DNA of 64,000 nt, taken from positions 4,703,244 through 4,767,243 of the forward strand of contig JAJEKV010000026.1 of NCBI GenBank assembly GCA_021234155.1, read 5' to 3'. The position numbers were made by a program, and so were the translations under genes. Shown here piece by piece: positions 11,946-25,050 of this stretch. Positions within the stretch are counted from its first letter, which is position 1. Every line of letters starts with the position of its first letter. The notes below the pieces were generated by a model, which was given only the letters and a program-made list of their open reading frames with translations, ran no database searches and had not been told where the DNA came from. Source of the stretch: Isoetes taiwanensis. Its lineage: Eukaryota; Streptophyta; Lycopodiopsida; Isoetales; Isoetaceae.

Positions 11946-12984
11946 AAACTGCAACTGCATGCATGAACAGAACTTCAAGAGTGCCCTAGAAAAGGTAAAG
12001 AGGAAATAACTTTAATTTGCACTCTTTGAGTAAATTCAGTATGCTTAGAAGCAGTGACTGCTTGGAACTTCTTCTTAAAGCCATGATGTTTTATACCAAC
12101 AGGAAAATCATGCTCTATTCTTCTGAAATTTACTTTTCTTATACAGATAAAAGATTGCTTAACTATTTGTGTTCTTTAGGTAAGTTTGGGTTCATCGGAT
12201 TGCATTTGTAATTCTTATATTCTTTGCAAAAGAACTTGGAGTGGCTTATAATATTATATGAGGTAGATGGATATGCTGGTGCATAATGCTTTGCTTATAT
12301 AGCTATAGTTTAATACTGATAATTTGTTCTTATATGTGTGCTTCATAGCTGGCTTGTTAATTCCTAATAAGCTACTTTAAGTTCTTATGGTCTCTATGAT
12401 CTCTACATTAGTTTGACGAACGGGTTTTCCATTGAATAGCTCCCAATTAATATCAACATGTTTAATGCATTTCAGATTTTCTTGAAATTTTTAATTATTC
12501 TGGCAGAAGATTGTTTGCTTGCAGGAGCACAGTTTGGCATAAGCTATGGCAGAGTAGGTGATAACTTACCTACACACACAAGGAATGGTTGGCATTGTTT
12601 ATAAGAAACATGGGTAGATATTATGAAGATTTTGATGCCAATTATACCTCCTGATTTTAGGACATTGCTAGCTGCAAACAGATGGATGTTTCATATAGTA
12701 CCTTATGAAGCTTTAGTTCAACAATGTACAGCATTGGCATTCTCTTACTTTCCATAACCTTACCATGTTAAGGTGACCACTTGTATCTCGAGAGGATGCA
12801 CGACTCATACGTAAAACACTACATTGTGGACAATTCATAAATGACATTTACGAGCCAATCATGAGATCCTTTACTACAATTCTTATCACGATACACAATC
12901 ATTTCCTTACCATTAATCCTTATCCCTTATTTTGTTTATGCTGTCAACCTCATGATGTGAACACGGGAGGAGGCTTCGTGGCAG
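11946..12984. other. AT-rich DNA, nothing recognised
   Basis: No gene motif and no strong repeat between the PPR relic and the second R1 block. Could be downstream flank or intron-like sequence of the PPR relic. Confidence 0.35.
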
Positions 12985-13255
12985 TTCTGTAAGTCTTGAT
13001 CCCCCCCTCTTGCACTCCAACACGCTCGGTATTGCTCACACCTGCTCCTTGACAATTACATTTGCAATCTATCGCCCCTTCCCAATGCTTCCTTATTTGT
13101 ACTTGTATTTATTATTAATCACCGGTATATTTATCAGGTATAATCTACTACGTATCACGATATATATATACTCTGCATACATAATATTTCAATTATTATT
13201 CCTTTGCATCCTTTAATAAAATAATTACACAATATACCTCAAAAATCCTAGGTCT
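12985..13255. repeat. R1 dispersed repeat, partial copy B
   Basis: Matches only the right-hand ~270 bp of R1: GTCTTGATCC, CTCGGTATTGCTCACACC, TTATTATTAATCACCGG and CGATATATATATACTCTGCAT. It lies immediately before full copy C in the same orientation, so the two form a partial tandem array. Confidence 0.7.
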
Positions 13256-13935
13256 TCGAGCTGATTCACATGCTTTTGGAGCATACTGCCAAATCGTAAA
13301 GATTATACTTATATTTGCCTGCTTGCATCACGAATCACTATTTGTTCTTGCTTGTTCTTGCTTCATCAATTTAGATTTTTAATCCATTCTTCCAAGTTCT
13401 AACCAATCCAAACCATTTCGACACGCTATCATAGATTCTGATTACAACACTATTTCTTGATGGAAATATAGGGAAAATATTAGTTACATTACTAGCCATG
13501 CAAGCCACAGTATTCCAATACCAGATTCCCTATTCATACCTGGCGTTTATATGTTTACCATGCTCACATAATCCAGTCTAATCCCATATTTGAATCACGT
13601 GCATAACAACAAACAAATAAAACAACAAGCCTTGAAGATACTACACTAGAAAAACCCAGTGTAGTCTTGATCCCACGGAATCAGCTTCTCCCTCTTGCAC
13701 TCGATACGCTCGGTATTGCTCACACCACTGCTCTCGCCCGGCAATTCATTTGCAATCTATCGCCTTCCCAATGCTTCCCGCGGCTACTTGTATTTCTTAT
13801 TGATCACCGGTATATTTATAGTATAATCTCTACACCTCGATATATATATACTCTGCATACATCCTTTAATATATTAAGATCCTTTAATAAGAATCCTTTA
13901 ATCTTTAATAATTCAATACCCAAGATTCAATGATC
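13256..13935. repeat. R1 dispersed repeat, copy C
   Basis: Full-length partner of copy A in the same orientation, starting GATTCACATGCT and ending in an AT-rich region with repeated ATCCTTTAAT units that differ from copies A and B. No coding content. The open frame seen across it (13,667-13,933) is a by-product of the repeat and also appears, altered, in the other copies. Confidence 0.7.
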
Positions 13936-15994
13936 TGGACTCTAATTCTTATTGTTTTAGTAGTGTGATGCAGGAGCCCGAATAGAGTCTGGAAAGTATT
14001 GATAGAGAACTAGCGATTCCCAAAGAGTAGAATGAGCTCGAGAAAAGAAAACCACCACGAGATGCTGTCTTCTACTTCAAGATTGTAAAATTTAGTATCC
14101 ATACAAGGAATCGGATGATGAAGGATAATTCTTTGGGCCTCTGGGGCCCGGCAAGATGAAAAAGAACAAATTCGGATCAAAATGAGAATTCTCGGGTGGG
14201 AAAGATCAAGAAATTGTTTGAATCATATGGGACAAAAATTGAAAATTGGCTGATTAGTGGCGTGTCCATGTGCTATGATATTCAAGGATGGAGATTGTGT
14301 TAATTAGCGTGTTTTAAAAAGGGAAACAAGATTAGAGCAGCGGAAAACATTTAGGGCATCTTTGCTTAGGGCGGAGTCTGCTTGAGGGCACTACTTCTGG
14401 GTTCATTAAGCATGCCAGGACTTGGCTATATGGCGGATTAACAGAGCTTACAGAACTTAGAGATATGCGATTTGATGGAAATTTAGGTTTAAGATTACGC
14501 CTCACTTAAATGTAGTAGGATTGAATATATATCATGAGACCTCTGACTTAGCAGAGACGGCTATGGCGGTTAAAACGAAGCAATTATAGAAACAAAAACG
14601 GTATGGATGCGATTTCTTCACTTTTTTGTTGAAGGAAGAGATTTCTTTCCTACGTATTTATGCTGATGAATAGCCCATATTTTTGGCGAAGATTTGTAAT
14701 GTAAAGGCATGCTTCAAAGCACGAAAGATTTGATCTCTGGCTACAGCTCATGATTGACTCGCGGGGCCGTGGGTACTAACCAACGGGAATACAATTTGAT
14801 GAAGCGAAATGCAATCTTTGAGCCTCTTTGGTTTAAGTTAGACCATTGACCGGGGCCAGCATTTTACGGAGTTTTGCATTATGGGTTTCATGCGACAGCG
14901 AGAGGTTTAAGCAGCCACATACCATTTTGGCGGACCTTGGTTCTCAATAGGTTTATTTCTTAAGTAGTTGCAAGATTTTTCTTTCACGGTGTTGGGTGCA
15001 AGTTATTTCAAAGGCGAAACCAAGTTTTGCAATCAGCAAGAATTACAGAATGACCTTTGGTGAAGAAATTTGGATACACCTAGTTAGGAAATGAACAAAT
15101 GGCCGATTTCAAGTGCATTTTGGGACTACTTTCTTGTCTACATGTTACAATCAGCACAGCATGGGATGATGATGTAACCATAGCAAACCAACAGTTGCGA
15201 TCTGTTATCTAGTAATTTGATAAGTTCTAGGCTTGTGCACGAAGCTTCAATTCCATATTGTATTTATTGTTTCTCTTTGTTTTCTTGCTTAGTTCTATTT
15301 CCACTTGTCTGTACGTCACACAGTGCGTTGACACTCCATTCTTTACTAAATGGAAATCTAATGCTTCCTTATTGAGTTAGTAAATGGGCCCATTTTTTTG
15401 TCCATGGTTTTTTTTTGAAGTTGGATTTTTATATTTGATCTTGAGACCTTGAAGACTTGGATTCGAACATATTTTTTACAATCAAGCTTGCCTAGTTACA
15501 AGTGAATAAAGTATTTCCTTTTGGATGCTATGGGAATGGTGTCAACGGATGATGTGTTAGATGCTTTTATATTTGCGGCTGAGCATCTACTTGTTCCGTT
15601 TAGTTTTTAAATCTTTGGATTTTGATATGATGTCATGGGAGTCTTGAATGCAAGCTAAGGTATTTGGTATTGAGTCCTTGAGAAATGTACTCTGAGGACT
15701 AGATTGCATATTTGTTATGTTCACACAAGAGCAAAGCATTTGATAATAAAAATTGTAACATGGGTTACCATTTGTCTATTATCTATCATGGTATTAGGTC
15801 ACACTTAATATTAGGACTTGAATGTAATGGCTTGTTTTAGCTCTACTACCATTGTTACATGCATTTATGGATTTCTTAGTGCCCTTCCATCCATCATTAG
15901 GTATTAGGTAATGTCTATATCTACACCCCTACACACCATCCTTAAGGCCAGAAGAACCAAAATTTAGTTAACACAAACCATTTAACCTGACTAC
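13936..15994. other. Unassigned 2-kb stretch
   Basis: Moderate GC at 13,960-15,100 with short interrupted frames, then AT-rich. I could not match any frame to a family. It might be a decayed coding region or the interior of an old retroelement. Confidence 0.3.
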
Positions 15995-16245
15995 CATGAA
16001 CATTATTAACACAAACCATTGCATTTGGCACATTTAAATTAAAATCCCCCTTAAGCCTTTGGTTTGAGTGCATATTCTACGGGGATTCTGAGGAGAGTTC
16101 CTTTTGTATTTTATGCGCTTTTGCATATGGTTTCTTGTAATTTCATCGCATATGCAGTGGATGTACTAATGCATACATCTAGAGTCATCACGGGGAGCAC
16201 TAATTACGGACTAATTTATTGATATTTTCCAATGGTTTAAGACCT
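15995..16245. mobile_element. Inverted-repeat element family M, truncated copy 1
   Basis: The left arm matches the complete copy at 42.3 kb: AACATTATTAA, AACCATTG, ACATTTAAATTAAAATCCCC, CCTTTGGTTTG, then a GCATATTC segment. Only a remnant of the right arm (CCAATGGTTTAA near 16,230) is present. Non-coding, non-autonomous. Confidence 0.55.
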
Positions 16246-18106
16246 TTATTTTTAACCTTCAAATCGTGGCATGCAAGACCTCGAGAGTTCTACTTTAGGG
16301 TTGGATTTTTGGAATTCTACTTTAGGGTTCTAATGCAGTTGCGTCACGGAAGCTATAGTATAGCCCCGGGATTATAGTTCACATTTAAGGATTGTAGCCC
16401 TTTTGTACTTTGATAGGCTTGCAAGAGCTCTGGTAGTTTGCAATGGCGAGGGGTCCTTGGGAATGGTCTCTCTGGGGAAGCTATGGAGGGATTGGAAGGC
16501 TTGCATAAGGAAGCGTCGGATCACTTGTCATCAAGCATCTACCTTTCTTTGAGAATGGTTGCTAGGATGCGATTTCCATGGGTAGAATGCAGCCATCTTA
16601 GGACAACATCACGGACTTATCAAATGGTAGTTCTTTTTCATCACATTTAATTATTTCATCACAGTTTGAGGGCACGCATTTGTTGAAAAGGATGCGATTA
16701 CAAACATATTGAGAGAGCATTCTCTACTCCCAAACAAGACTCTGTTGGCATCTATTTATAGGCTCAAACACAAAACTTATGCTCCTACCAATTTCTTGGC
16801 AGTAAAGAGTAGTAGAATGCTAAAATCTAGAAACAATGTTTTGCGGCATTGAGCTATCAGGAAAGAATGTCTTGTGCCTGATGGTTTAAGCGCATATTCG
16901 CTTGCAGGCCTATCGTCAAAATAATTGCAGGTACCATTTGACTGATTCAATGCTTCAAATGGCTTCAAAACTAGTCTATTGTGGAAAAATGTGGCATTTA
17001 GAAGAATGATACTTTTAAAGATGTAGCGGCTCTTGGGACAAGCGATGTTGGGAAGCTACTTGAGGGCATTTGGATGCGGTATGAAATAAAAAACCCATGA
17101 AATCGGCTTAGTTCTTTAGCGTCATGCATGGATGATTTGGACAAAATTGTGATTTGAAACGTAAAGGATTATAAAGCATGGAAAACTAGCCATAGTCAAC
17201 TCTCAGTCAAGAAGCTTGCCTCTATTTTTATCAATAGCAAACAATTTCATCAAGCACTCAAATTACCTATATGGTACATGCGATAAATCACTAGCTTCTT
17301 TAGTGGTGGATTGATCATATCCCACGAATGGGTAGTATATTATCGCATGCATCGCGAGCTAAAAGTTCGCTATATGCAAAGATCCGGCGCTCTAAATATG
17401 ATAAGAGGAGGAGCTATGATGTGGGAACAATTTCCATGGGCATAAAATTGTATATTTCACTCTGCTATGCAGATATGCAAGGAAAAGAAGGTTGTTGCGC
17501 ATGATTTGAATTTAGCTTCAAATGATTTCTTTATTGTCATTAGTTTTGCTCCATTCATGCCGCATCTAATCAGCCTTCTTTGAATGGGCAGCGAATGTAA
17601 ATGCCGGGTAGGAGGATAAAGCAAAAGGGATCTTAATACTCTTCCATATGCGAGAAGGATCTTTAATACTCCTTAATATGTCAGATTTGGATTGCCACAT
17701 GTAGCTCAAGAATTGATATAGGAAAGAATGTAATTATGCCGTGGATGCGTAAAATGACGCTTTGTGCAATCGGGATTTTCATTATCATATGGAGATTGAA
17801 ATAGTGGCATGTCACATTACGTTCTCTTTACTATTTCTAACAAAACTCGCTTTTAATATTTTATCACTATTAATATGCTATAGATGCACAATAATGTCGC
17901 ATCATGGATATTTATATTACCTTCGTGGTTAATTTTATCTTCATAGGCTTAGGAACCTATAATCCAACATATGTGATTTGTGTTTGTTCAGAAAAGATCC
18001 TATCATGCAACTAATGCACATCATTGTATTTTATATTAAAACAAGTTAGTTTTGTCATTCTAGACTTGTCTCATATAATTGATTACACGCGTATGTTTCT
18101 AAAATT
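16246..18106. other. Unassigned 1.9-kb stretch
   Basis: Slightly gene-like base composition at 16,380-17,700, with short open pieces on + (16,438-16,650) and - (16,777-16,968), but no recognised domain. Possible old gene or element interior. Confidence 0.3.
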
Positions 18107-18570
18107 GTTACATGGATAAGTATTTTTAATTAACTCAAACCATTGCATCCAATACATTTAACATAATTTTTCTGTGGGCCAAAATTTTTAGTCTTGAACA
18201 TTAAACTATTATTGACATTATCTTTGTAATTACCTTTGAAACCCCTTTGGCTTCAGTGCTTATTCACACGGCATCGAGGGCACAAGTTCCTATAATTATA
18301 TATTTTGTATGTACAAAATCAACAATTCATATAGTACATTACCTCAAATCTTATAAAGATTTTTGCAACCTGCTCTTATACAAGATAGTATTTTTTGGTA
18401 ATGCATACCCCTACAAATGAGGAACTTTATTTACTGTAGATCAAGGAATAAAAGGTATATTTATCCAATGTTTCCTCATGCTCCTGAGTCATCCCCACCC
18501 AAACCAAGTAAATTTAAGGGGAATTTAATTTTGAAGTGTAATGTAATGGTTTGAAAGCTAATTTTGTAAC
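18107..18570. mobile_element. Inverted-repeat element family M, copy 2
   Basis: Begins GTTACATGG and ends TTTTGTAAC. The outer arms pair through AAACCATT and AATACATTTAA-type blocks, and the interior shares GATAGTATTTTTTGGTAATGC, CCTACAAATGAGGAAC and CCTGAGTCA with the 42.3-kb copy. About 60 extra bases interrupt the left arm. Non-coding. Confidence 0.6.
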
Positions 18571-21500
18571 GGCGGATATATCGCAAAAATTAAACTTCTT
18601 TCTATTTCAGATATATCGATGATGGCACGCCAACTTTATCACCCCATCCATGGACCAAGAATAGTCCCCGGGACCACTCTAGTGTTCAGTTGCAAGGTAT
18701 AATGATGTAAAAGTATTTTAGGTTTCTATAAATGATATATGAATCTTTTAGTGCACGGACACAATCATGTACAAGCATGTGTTCTCTAAGAATGTGAAAA
18801 TAGCACATACATGACAATGATCGCATAGAATTATACTATGTGTGCGCTAACTCTTTATGAATTGTGCATATGTCAACCAACAAGAAAATAAGTTTGTCTG
18901 CAGCTTTGGGTGTAAGAAAAAGATCTATTGGCTATACTTACAAGTGCATATGATGTAAAAAACAAGGACCTTTGCTATGGGTTGATCTATGTGTCCAGGA
19001 ATTGTTTGTTGCATTTAAATCTCTACTACCACTTTTTCATATAAAGTTGACATTCCAATAACACAAGGGCTTTCTGCAAAGTGATTGGAATACATCCTCT
19101 CACTTTCGGCAAAAAAAGACAAAAGCATATTTAATTTCGTCTAGGCTTTGACAGCAATGCAAATCAATGGCATCTATTAACAAGAAAATTTAGATGCATT
19201 TGACACAATGGAGGAGGAAAAGAGAGAGAAGTGGTAGATATTTTATCATTTGATTTGATTTCGTGCACTTATGAGTTTTTCCAAGCATGCAGAAATGGAA
19301 CATTGCCACTATGATGCACAACATGCTACAGATTATTTTTATACTCTCTTTGACATCATCTCTACAAACATTGGGTAATAAGCAGTCATTATTTATTTCA
19401 TGCATGCATCACATATCAGGACATAGTAACATAAAGAAATCCCCATGATGCATCAAAATTAGCTAGTTACTTAGACATTCAACATAGATATTGTGCTCAC
19501 GTAATGTCATCCTAATATAAATATTGTTCTATACAGTAATTTAGTTGGATTTCATTATCTATAGACAAGCATTTATTTTATGAGCTTTTTGGGTTGCCCC
19601 TAAAGGGCAATCCCTCGCTCATGTCGACAAAGGCCCTATTCCATAGACACGCTAATATATGCTCAGATATTCTTTGTGACTAACCTAAACCTGTTGTTGT
19701 AGGTAATTTGTCGATGGATGTCTAGGAAGAGAAGGTGGTCCGAATGAAGGAGTTCAGTTCGAGTTCACATCTACCTTTTTAGTCAGGGCTAAACATGCTT
19801 ATAAGTTATTGTATTAAACCAACCCCAAGAGCTTGTTGATGACAATAGGTTTGAGATTTCTCGAATAATTAGTCATGGAATTGTGAGTATTTTTCTGCCA
19901 CATAAGAGTGTCATCTTTTGCAGTTTTTTAATCTAGTTATTGAGAATTGGTTGTATGCAAAATGCAAGCCCTGTCTGTAGATCAGATTTAGAGAAAAGGA
20001 TTAGAATGCAACTTGATCAAACATATCTCATAAAGATTTGCTTATCCCTTCCTTTACTCATAATACCCAGATCCTTCATGATGTTGATCTTGTTCAAAGA
20101 ATTGTGAACTATTCCTGAGCTGCAAAAATGCTCTCTCCTGTGTACTATAATTTTGCAAGCCAACGAGGAAAGTGGCGCAAAAAAAAAAAAAACGACAACC
20201 CAGTTGTGGTTCATAACTTAAATGAGAAGACAATTATCTTTACAAAAAGATGATATAACAATTCCCGCCATAGCTCATGCAAGCCTTATCGCGGTCACAG
20301 CTCATGCGAGCCCAAAAATTGGCCTCCTCTATTGAGAAACAGAATTCTTCCCATGAATCCTAAAATAATGGACCCCGATGATGGCATGCGTTTTTCAATT
20401 TAGTTGATTTGTCAAGCAAAGAATATGCGACACAAGACCATTGCAAAATCATAGATAATATGGCGAGAATATAGTGTGCACTCTAGATATACTGATTAGT
20501 AGGCCTTCTACAATATGCCCATCAAATCATATTAACACTAATGAACAAAATACCCAAAAAAAGAAAAGAAAAAGAAAACCTTTTTAATCTTGACTAAATC
20601 AAGACATTTATTATCCTAATAAGTCTGTTTAGACATTTTAGGATCCAATTTGCAGCCCTATGAATAAAATCAGGTGTCCATTTGTCCATAGGCAATAACT
20701 AGGTCCTATTTTGAAGAATTATACAAAAATCGACATCATTGCAACTTTTTCCGGCTAGCTTTATTATATTGAATACGAAAATTCAGATTACACATTTTTT
20801 ACAAGGCCATATAATTTACCTTGATTAGAACAAATAATCAGCATTCCATATTAAACTTAATCCCTCAGCTTGAATGTTATTTGATTTGTAAGGTATATCA
20901 TCGCTATATTCTTACACTAAATTCATAAACACTCCAATATTAAGCCAATTTGAAAATACTAAATGTTACCTTGAATATTTCAAGGCCAACCATTTATGCA
21001 ACAAAATATCAAACTCATTTGGTTTATTGCATGCTTGCACGATGTCTTTAGCTTCCAATGGGCAGTTGCCAATATCATGTGTAGTGCTTACATGTTTCAT
21101 TGTTTTAATTTGCATGATATACATATACTTGTATTTACTCACAACTCTTCAAAACAAAGAGCAAGAAGTTCTAAGCATCGCAGAAACCGTAGCCAAGAAT
21201 GGGTAAAAGCCTAAGCTACTAATGTAAGCAATGAACTTCTTGGATTTATCACCCTTCACCTTGCAAGAAGTTTCTCCAAATGCATTAGATGCTAGGATGC
21301 AAAACAAAGAATCTACATATGTGTTGTTCTCGCGATCTCAAAAATAATAAAACATGATAGCTTAATTTAGCTGCCTCTTTTACCCAACTGTGAAGCTCCA
21401 TGTCTTTCTCGATCCACATGCCATACATGGTAGTCTTTTACTTGTTGAATCTAGCAGTATCACTAAGCAAATTCAGAGCTAACTTCTATTGCCTCAAGCA

Positions 21501-22392
21501 TCGAGGCATTAATGTAGATAAACAATACCGCCTACATCGAGATACAAGACTGCTTAAGCCATTTTAGGAGACAGCATCTAGCTTGACCTGTTCTTCACAT
21601 AGTCAACTTTAATGACTTCACCTGTGCGGCAGCATAGTGAGTACTGATAATTTTAGCAAATGACATCATCAATTTAGTCGGTGCAATGAGCAGTAGATCT
21701 ATCTGTCAGTTTTGTGCATAAATGGCCTTAAACATATCATAGCTCAACTATGCAGCATATGTTAGGGCAAATAATAGAATTAGAAGGGCATGGTGATATT
21801 GCTTCCCATTAATTAGAGGATAATATTCATCCCTTAAAAAGCATGGCATGGTATTCGTAGCTCTATAAACCACAAACATCATAAATTGTGTGTACTTAAA
21901 GCCAAACTTCAAGTAGTTCGACAAGTGGCAACATGCCTTCAACATAATAAACAAAGTACATAAAGGTCAAGATGATAATCTTGAAAAGGCCCTTTGCATA
22001 AAATATAACTTTTCCTACCTAAGTTCATTCAAAAGCAAAATCTCAAAGTAGCATTTACGTTTCTAGAGTTTATGGGCATCCATAAAGTTACTCCAGCCAT
22101 TTACTCACACTAAAGAAGTTGAGCAATGTTCATCCCTTACCATTTTGTCCATGTCAACGAAGTAATTTGCCTTCAACATATGCCAATGCTTCCATAGTTA
22201 AAGTGCATGTGTGTATAGCTCACATTAGTTGAGCAATGTTATCTTACCATTTTCTGAACCTTAAAATGAAGGGAACTTTAAAATGAAGGATGTGTACACA
22301 TCCACATCCATTGAACATGTACTTATTCCAGCTTCATTAACTTTTGCATCTTTGGACAATTAAAAAAAAAAGGGTCGAAACTCCAATTTTTA
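18571..22392. other. Long AT-rich region without recognisable genes
   Basis: 3.8 kb with only short frames. 19,190-19,420 carries repeat R4 (listed separately). No motif, RNA gene or inverted repeat could be supported elsewhere. Confidence 0.4.
19190..19420. repeat. R4 dispersed repeat, copy 1
   Basis: Weak direct homology to 29,310-29,440: GCACTTATGAG(C/T)TTTT, AGCATG, CACTATGA, CAACATGCTA, then a TATCCTCTTT-like block. Short, diverged, non-coding. Confidence 0.4.
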
Positions 22393-22760
22393 TTATGCTA
22401 GACTAGATATTCTAACTAAATCCAATGTGCAATGTTGGTTGGCTTTGTGAGCCTTTTGATTTCTCCAGATTGGTTTTGTGAGACAAATTCCTCGAGGTGG
22501 AAATAAACAAAGATCACCAGGAGAACAACACACAGGAAAGGCGCATGGAATAGAAACAGCAAAATAGCAACACTCCGCTGCAGAACAACAAAGAGGTACG
22601 AATAAATAAAAATACAAATGAAAAGACGATACCAATCGGGCCGCCAGGCGAAGGAGGGAAGCTACGAGAGGAGAAGAAAAGCTGCTGTGAGAAGACGCCG
22701 ATAACCGAGCCAAAACGGAAATGGCCTAATATAGGCGCTCGTCCCTTCTTAGAATGGCGA
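22393..22760 (-). other. Possible decayed 5' exon or leader
   Basis: A local rise in GC with an open minus-strand stretch of about 107 codons. It begins at a TTG, not an ATG, and an in-frame stop lies just upstream. The reading is rich in Ser, Ala, Leu and Arg at its start, then hydrophobic, which would fit an organelle transit peptide, but this is composition only. No homology recognised. Could be chance. Confidence 0.2.
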
Positions 22761-23144
22761 TCCGATGGCTCGGATCGATGGGAATGTGTTTACAAGAATA
22801 GATCGTAGAAATATAACCTAAGAGTATTGAAAGTTTTTTCGGGTATTCATAAACAAATCCGTACTTTGCTGATGGTGGACAACCCAGTTCAAATATAACC
22901 TGTATTTTTGTTTTTTAGAAGGTTTGGCATGGGCTGATGTAAATGTCATGCATCCCCATACTTTTCATTTCCAAGATCTGCAGGTGCCATCTTGCCTTGC
23001 CGCCTTTGCCAGATTCTGCCAAATTCTGTGTTTCTTCTCGCCTTGCCTCATATCTCTTGGTCATCTCCAGATACAAATGTAGTCTTTCTTCCCGATAGAG
23101 TTCAAATAGGGCTGCGAAAGATTAGTAAATTTGTTTATTAGATC

Positions 23145-23232
23145 AAGAATACAAGATTAGAGCTTATGATGTCATGAATCCAAGATCAAAGCTCTTGTAG
23201 GTTAAGAATACAAGATCAAAGCTCTTGTAGAT
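23145..23232. repeat. Three tandem copies of a ~29-bp unit
   Basis: Units built on AAGAATACAAGATCAAAGCT (first unit diverged, second ATGAATCC-, third closest to consensus) with CTTGTAG at the end. They sit directly before the pentamer array of the P element at 23.26 kb. Confidence 0.75.
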
Positions 23233-23255
23233 CTGTCGGATGGGAGAAATCAGAG

Positions 23256-23870
23256 AATAGAATAGAATAGAATAGATTTTTACCGCCCACTGAGACCGAC
23301 AGCCTATGGGACCTAAACAAAGAGAGCAAAGAAGCGACATCAAGCCGATTAAAACCTCGCCTCGGAAGGGTTTTCGAGGGAAAACCTTAGCAAAGAATAA
23401 GTATGCCGGGCATGTTGTACACCAGAGCAGATGTCATCATCGGCCCCGAGGTATGACCCCCGCTGTGCACTAGTAATCAACATACCGCTTTAATATGGGC
23501 AAATGTCAAGCGCATCCGAGGGCATGACATTCATCCTCGTAATGCATTCCGTGGCAACACCGGCAAAGCCTTCCTCCCGTGGCTTCCCGCCCAACATCCC
23601 CGCCTCCAATGCGGAGACAATGGCACCCGTATGAATACCCATAAGTCCGCTGATCTTCAAGGGCAAATGCGTATTGGGCATCGGGCCTCGTGAGCCTAGG
23701 ATTGACTTGCCGAGTAGTGTGCCAAATAATGTGTGTCGAAAGACCGCATCCCAAAGCTTGCTAAGGAAAATAGCATCGGTACAGCTTCTGAGTGCCTTGT
23801 GATCTTCTTTATCCCATGTACGCGATTCATTTGCCTCAGACAATCTCAAATGCGGAGAACCATCGAAGTT
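23256..23870 (-). mobile_element. Family P element, copy 1, with (AATAG)4 end
   Basis: Four AATAG units, then ATTTTTACCGCCCACTGAGA and a ~600-bp body shared with 31,631-32,385 and, for its first ~100 bp, with 45,481-45,580. Read on the minus strand the end is a conserved segment running into (CTATT)n, like a non-LTR retrotransposon 3' end with a pentanucleotide tail. A 160-codon open frame runs through the body on minus (23,490-23,972), but I recognise no domain in it. GC-rich unrecognised sequence continues to about 24,310 and may belong to the same element. Confidence 0.6.
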
Positions 23871-24621
23871 TGTTTGTCCTTCCAAAGCAGCTTTGAGGTG
23901 TTGGGGACCCATCACCATGGTCAAAGCAAGGTTGGTGACCACCTTCCGGAAGTAAATGATATGGCGCTCCACGCAGCCCGCTGGAAGGGGTAGAAAACTG
24001 CCTCTTGGAGTAGGATTTGCATGAACTGCGGACTTTACTCCAAGGGCTCGTGGCTAAGAAGGCTTTCGCGACCGCCGAGGCTGGCCCCTGTGTGTGAGGA
24101 TATCACCGCCCCTACACTTCTGCCCCATACAAGAGGATCTACCACTCAAGGCCCGAAACAAGTGTGACTGGTGGCCCCAGGCATATAACTCTACCTTGTG
24201 GTTGTTGTTCTGCATGGCATATAGTGCTTTTCAACCCGCTGTGACCCGCAACCTGATGGCAGCAACCAATGGTCTGGGTGAGAACCAATGTTTTAATTTC
24301 CTTTCATGAACCTCTTTTTTCCTTATTATTTATGCACAGACTCTTGTTTTTTCGACAACAGAGTTTTGTTTATGCTATTCAGCAAGATGAAAAGAGGAGT
24401 TCACTGTAGCAGAAGCCAAGGTCTTTTATTTTCCATGATTTCTTGCTTATAGTTCTACATGTCTGATTGTTCTTCCAAGGCTATTAGCAATATCCATGAC
24501 GAGGAATATTTCAAGTATTTCAAGAATCAGGTAAGGCACGAGCATTGGTATCTTGTTGGGATTCGATTCCCCAAACTCTGTTCTATTGGAATCCGGTGTT
24601 GTAATATGTAGCAAAATAACA
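23871..24621. other. GC-rich then AT-rich unassigned DNA
   Basis: 23,871-24,300 is GC-rich with short frames and may be the remainder of the P element; 24,300-24,621 is ordinary AT-rich DNA. No domain recognised. Confidence 0.3.
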
Positions 24622-25050
24622 GGGGGTTCCAAGGGGACTTGATATGGATGTAAAAAAATAACAATTCCTGGAACTATAGACTATATATACCTAAAACAAT
24701 TAAATGAGTTGTTATAAAAAAAAAAACATAGATTCAAGATAAAAAATAATCATATTAGCTCACTGGGTATATTCGTTAAAGTAATCTTATTAGGACATTG
24801 AGTTATTTTGGTAGAGGTTCGAGCCTCAGATTTCATATTCTCCTAAATCTTAGGCAGCTTACATGAGGTTCGAGATTCCCCGTACCTTAGGCTAAGCTTA
24901 TTTCATATTTCAAAATCATAGGCCTAATCATAAAGTCGACTATAAGCCAAACGAGATGCTCACGTGCCCCAACATACACCCTAGGTCGAGGGATCGACAA
25001 CCGATGACTGTGATAGTCCATGGTGCACCTCGCTTAATATGTAGTAAATG
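24622..25050 (+). repeat. R3 direct repeat, left copy, containing a tRNA-type (SINE-like) promoter module
   Basis: Direct copy of 28,538-28,930. It contains an A box TAGCTCACTGG (24,756-24,766), a perfect fit to TRGYNNANNGG, and a B box GGTTCGAGCCT (24,816-24,826), one base off GGTTCRANYCC, 60 bp apart. This is the arrangement of an internal RNA polymerase III promoter from a tRNA-derived SINE. A-runs precede the A box. The left edge, AGGGGGTTCCAAGG, is the sequence that follows the LINE-B poly(A) in the right copy. Confidence 0.7.

Noticed and set aside
22393-22713. Minus-strand gene with an organellar transit peptide
   Set aside because: Starts at TTG with a stop just upstream; composition alone is not enough. 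Kept only as a low-confidence note.
23490-23972. 160-codon minus-strand open frame as a host gene
   Set aside because: It lies within a repeat (family P) present elsewhere in the window, is not conserved in frame there, and matches no family I know.
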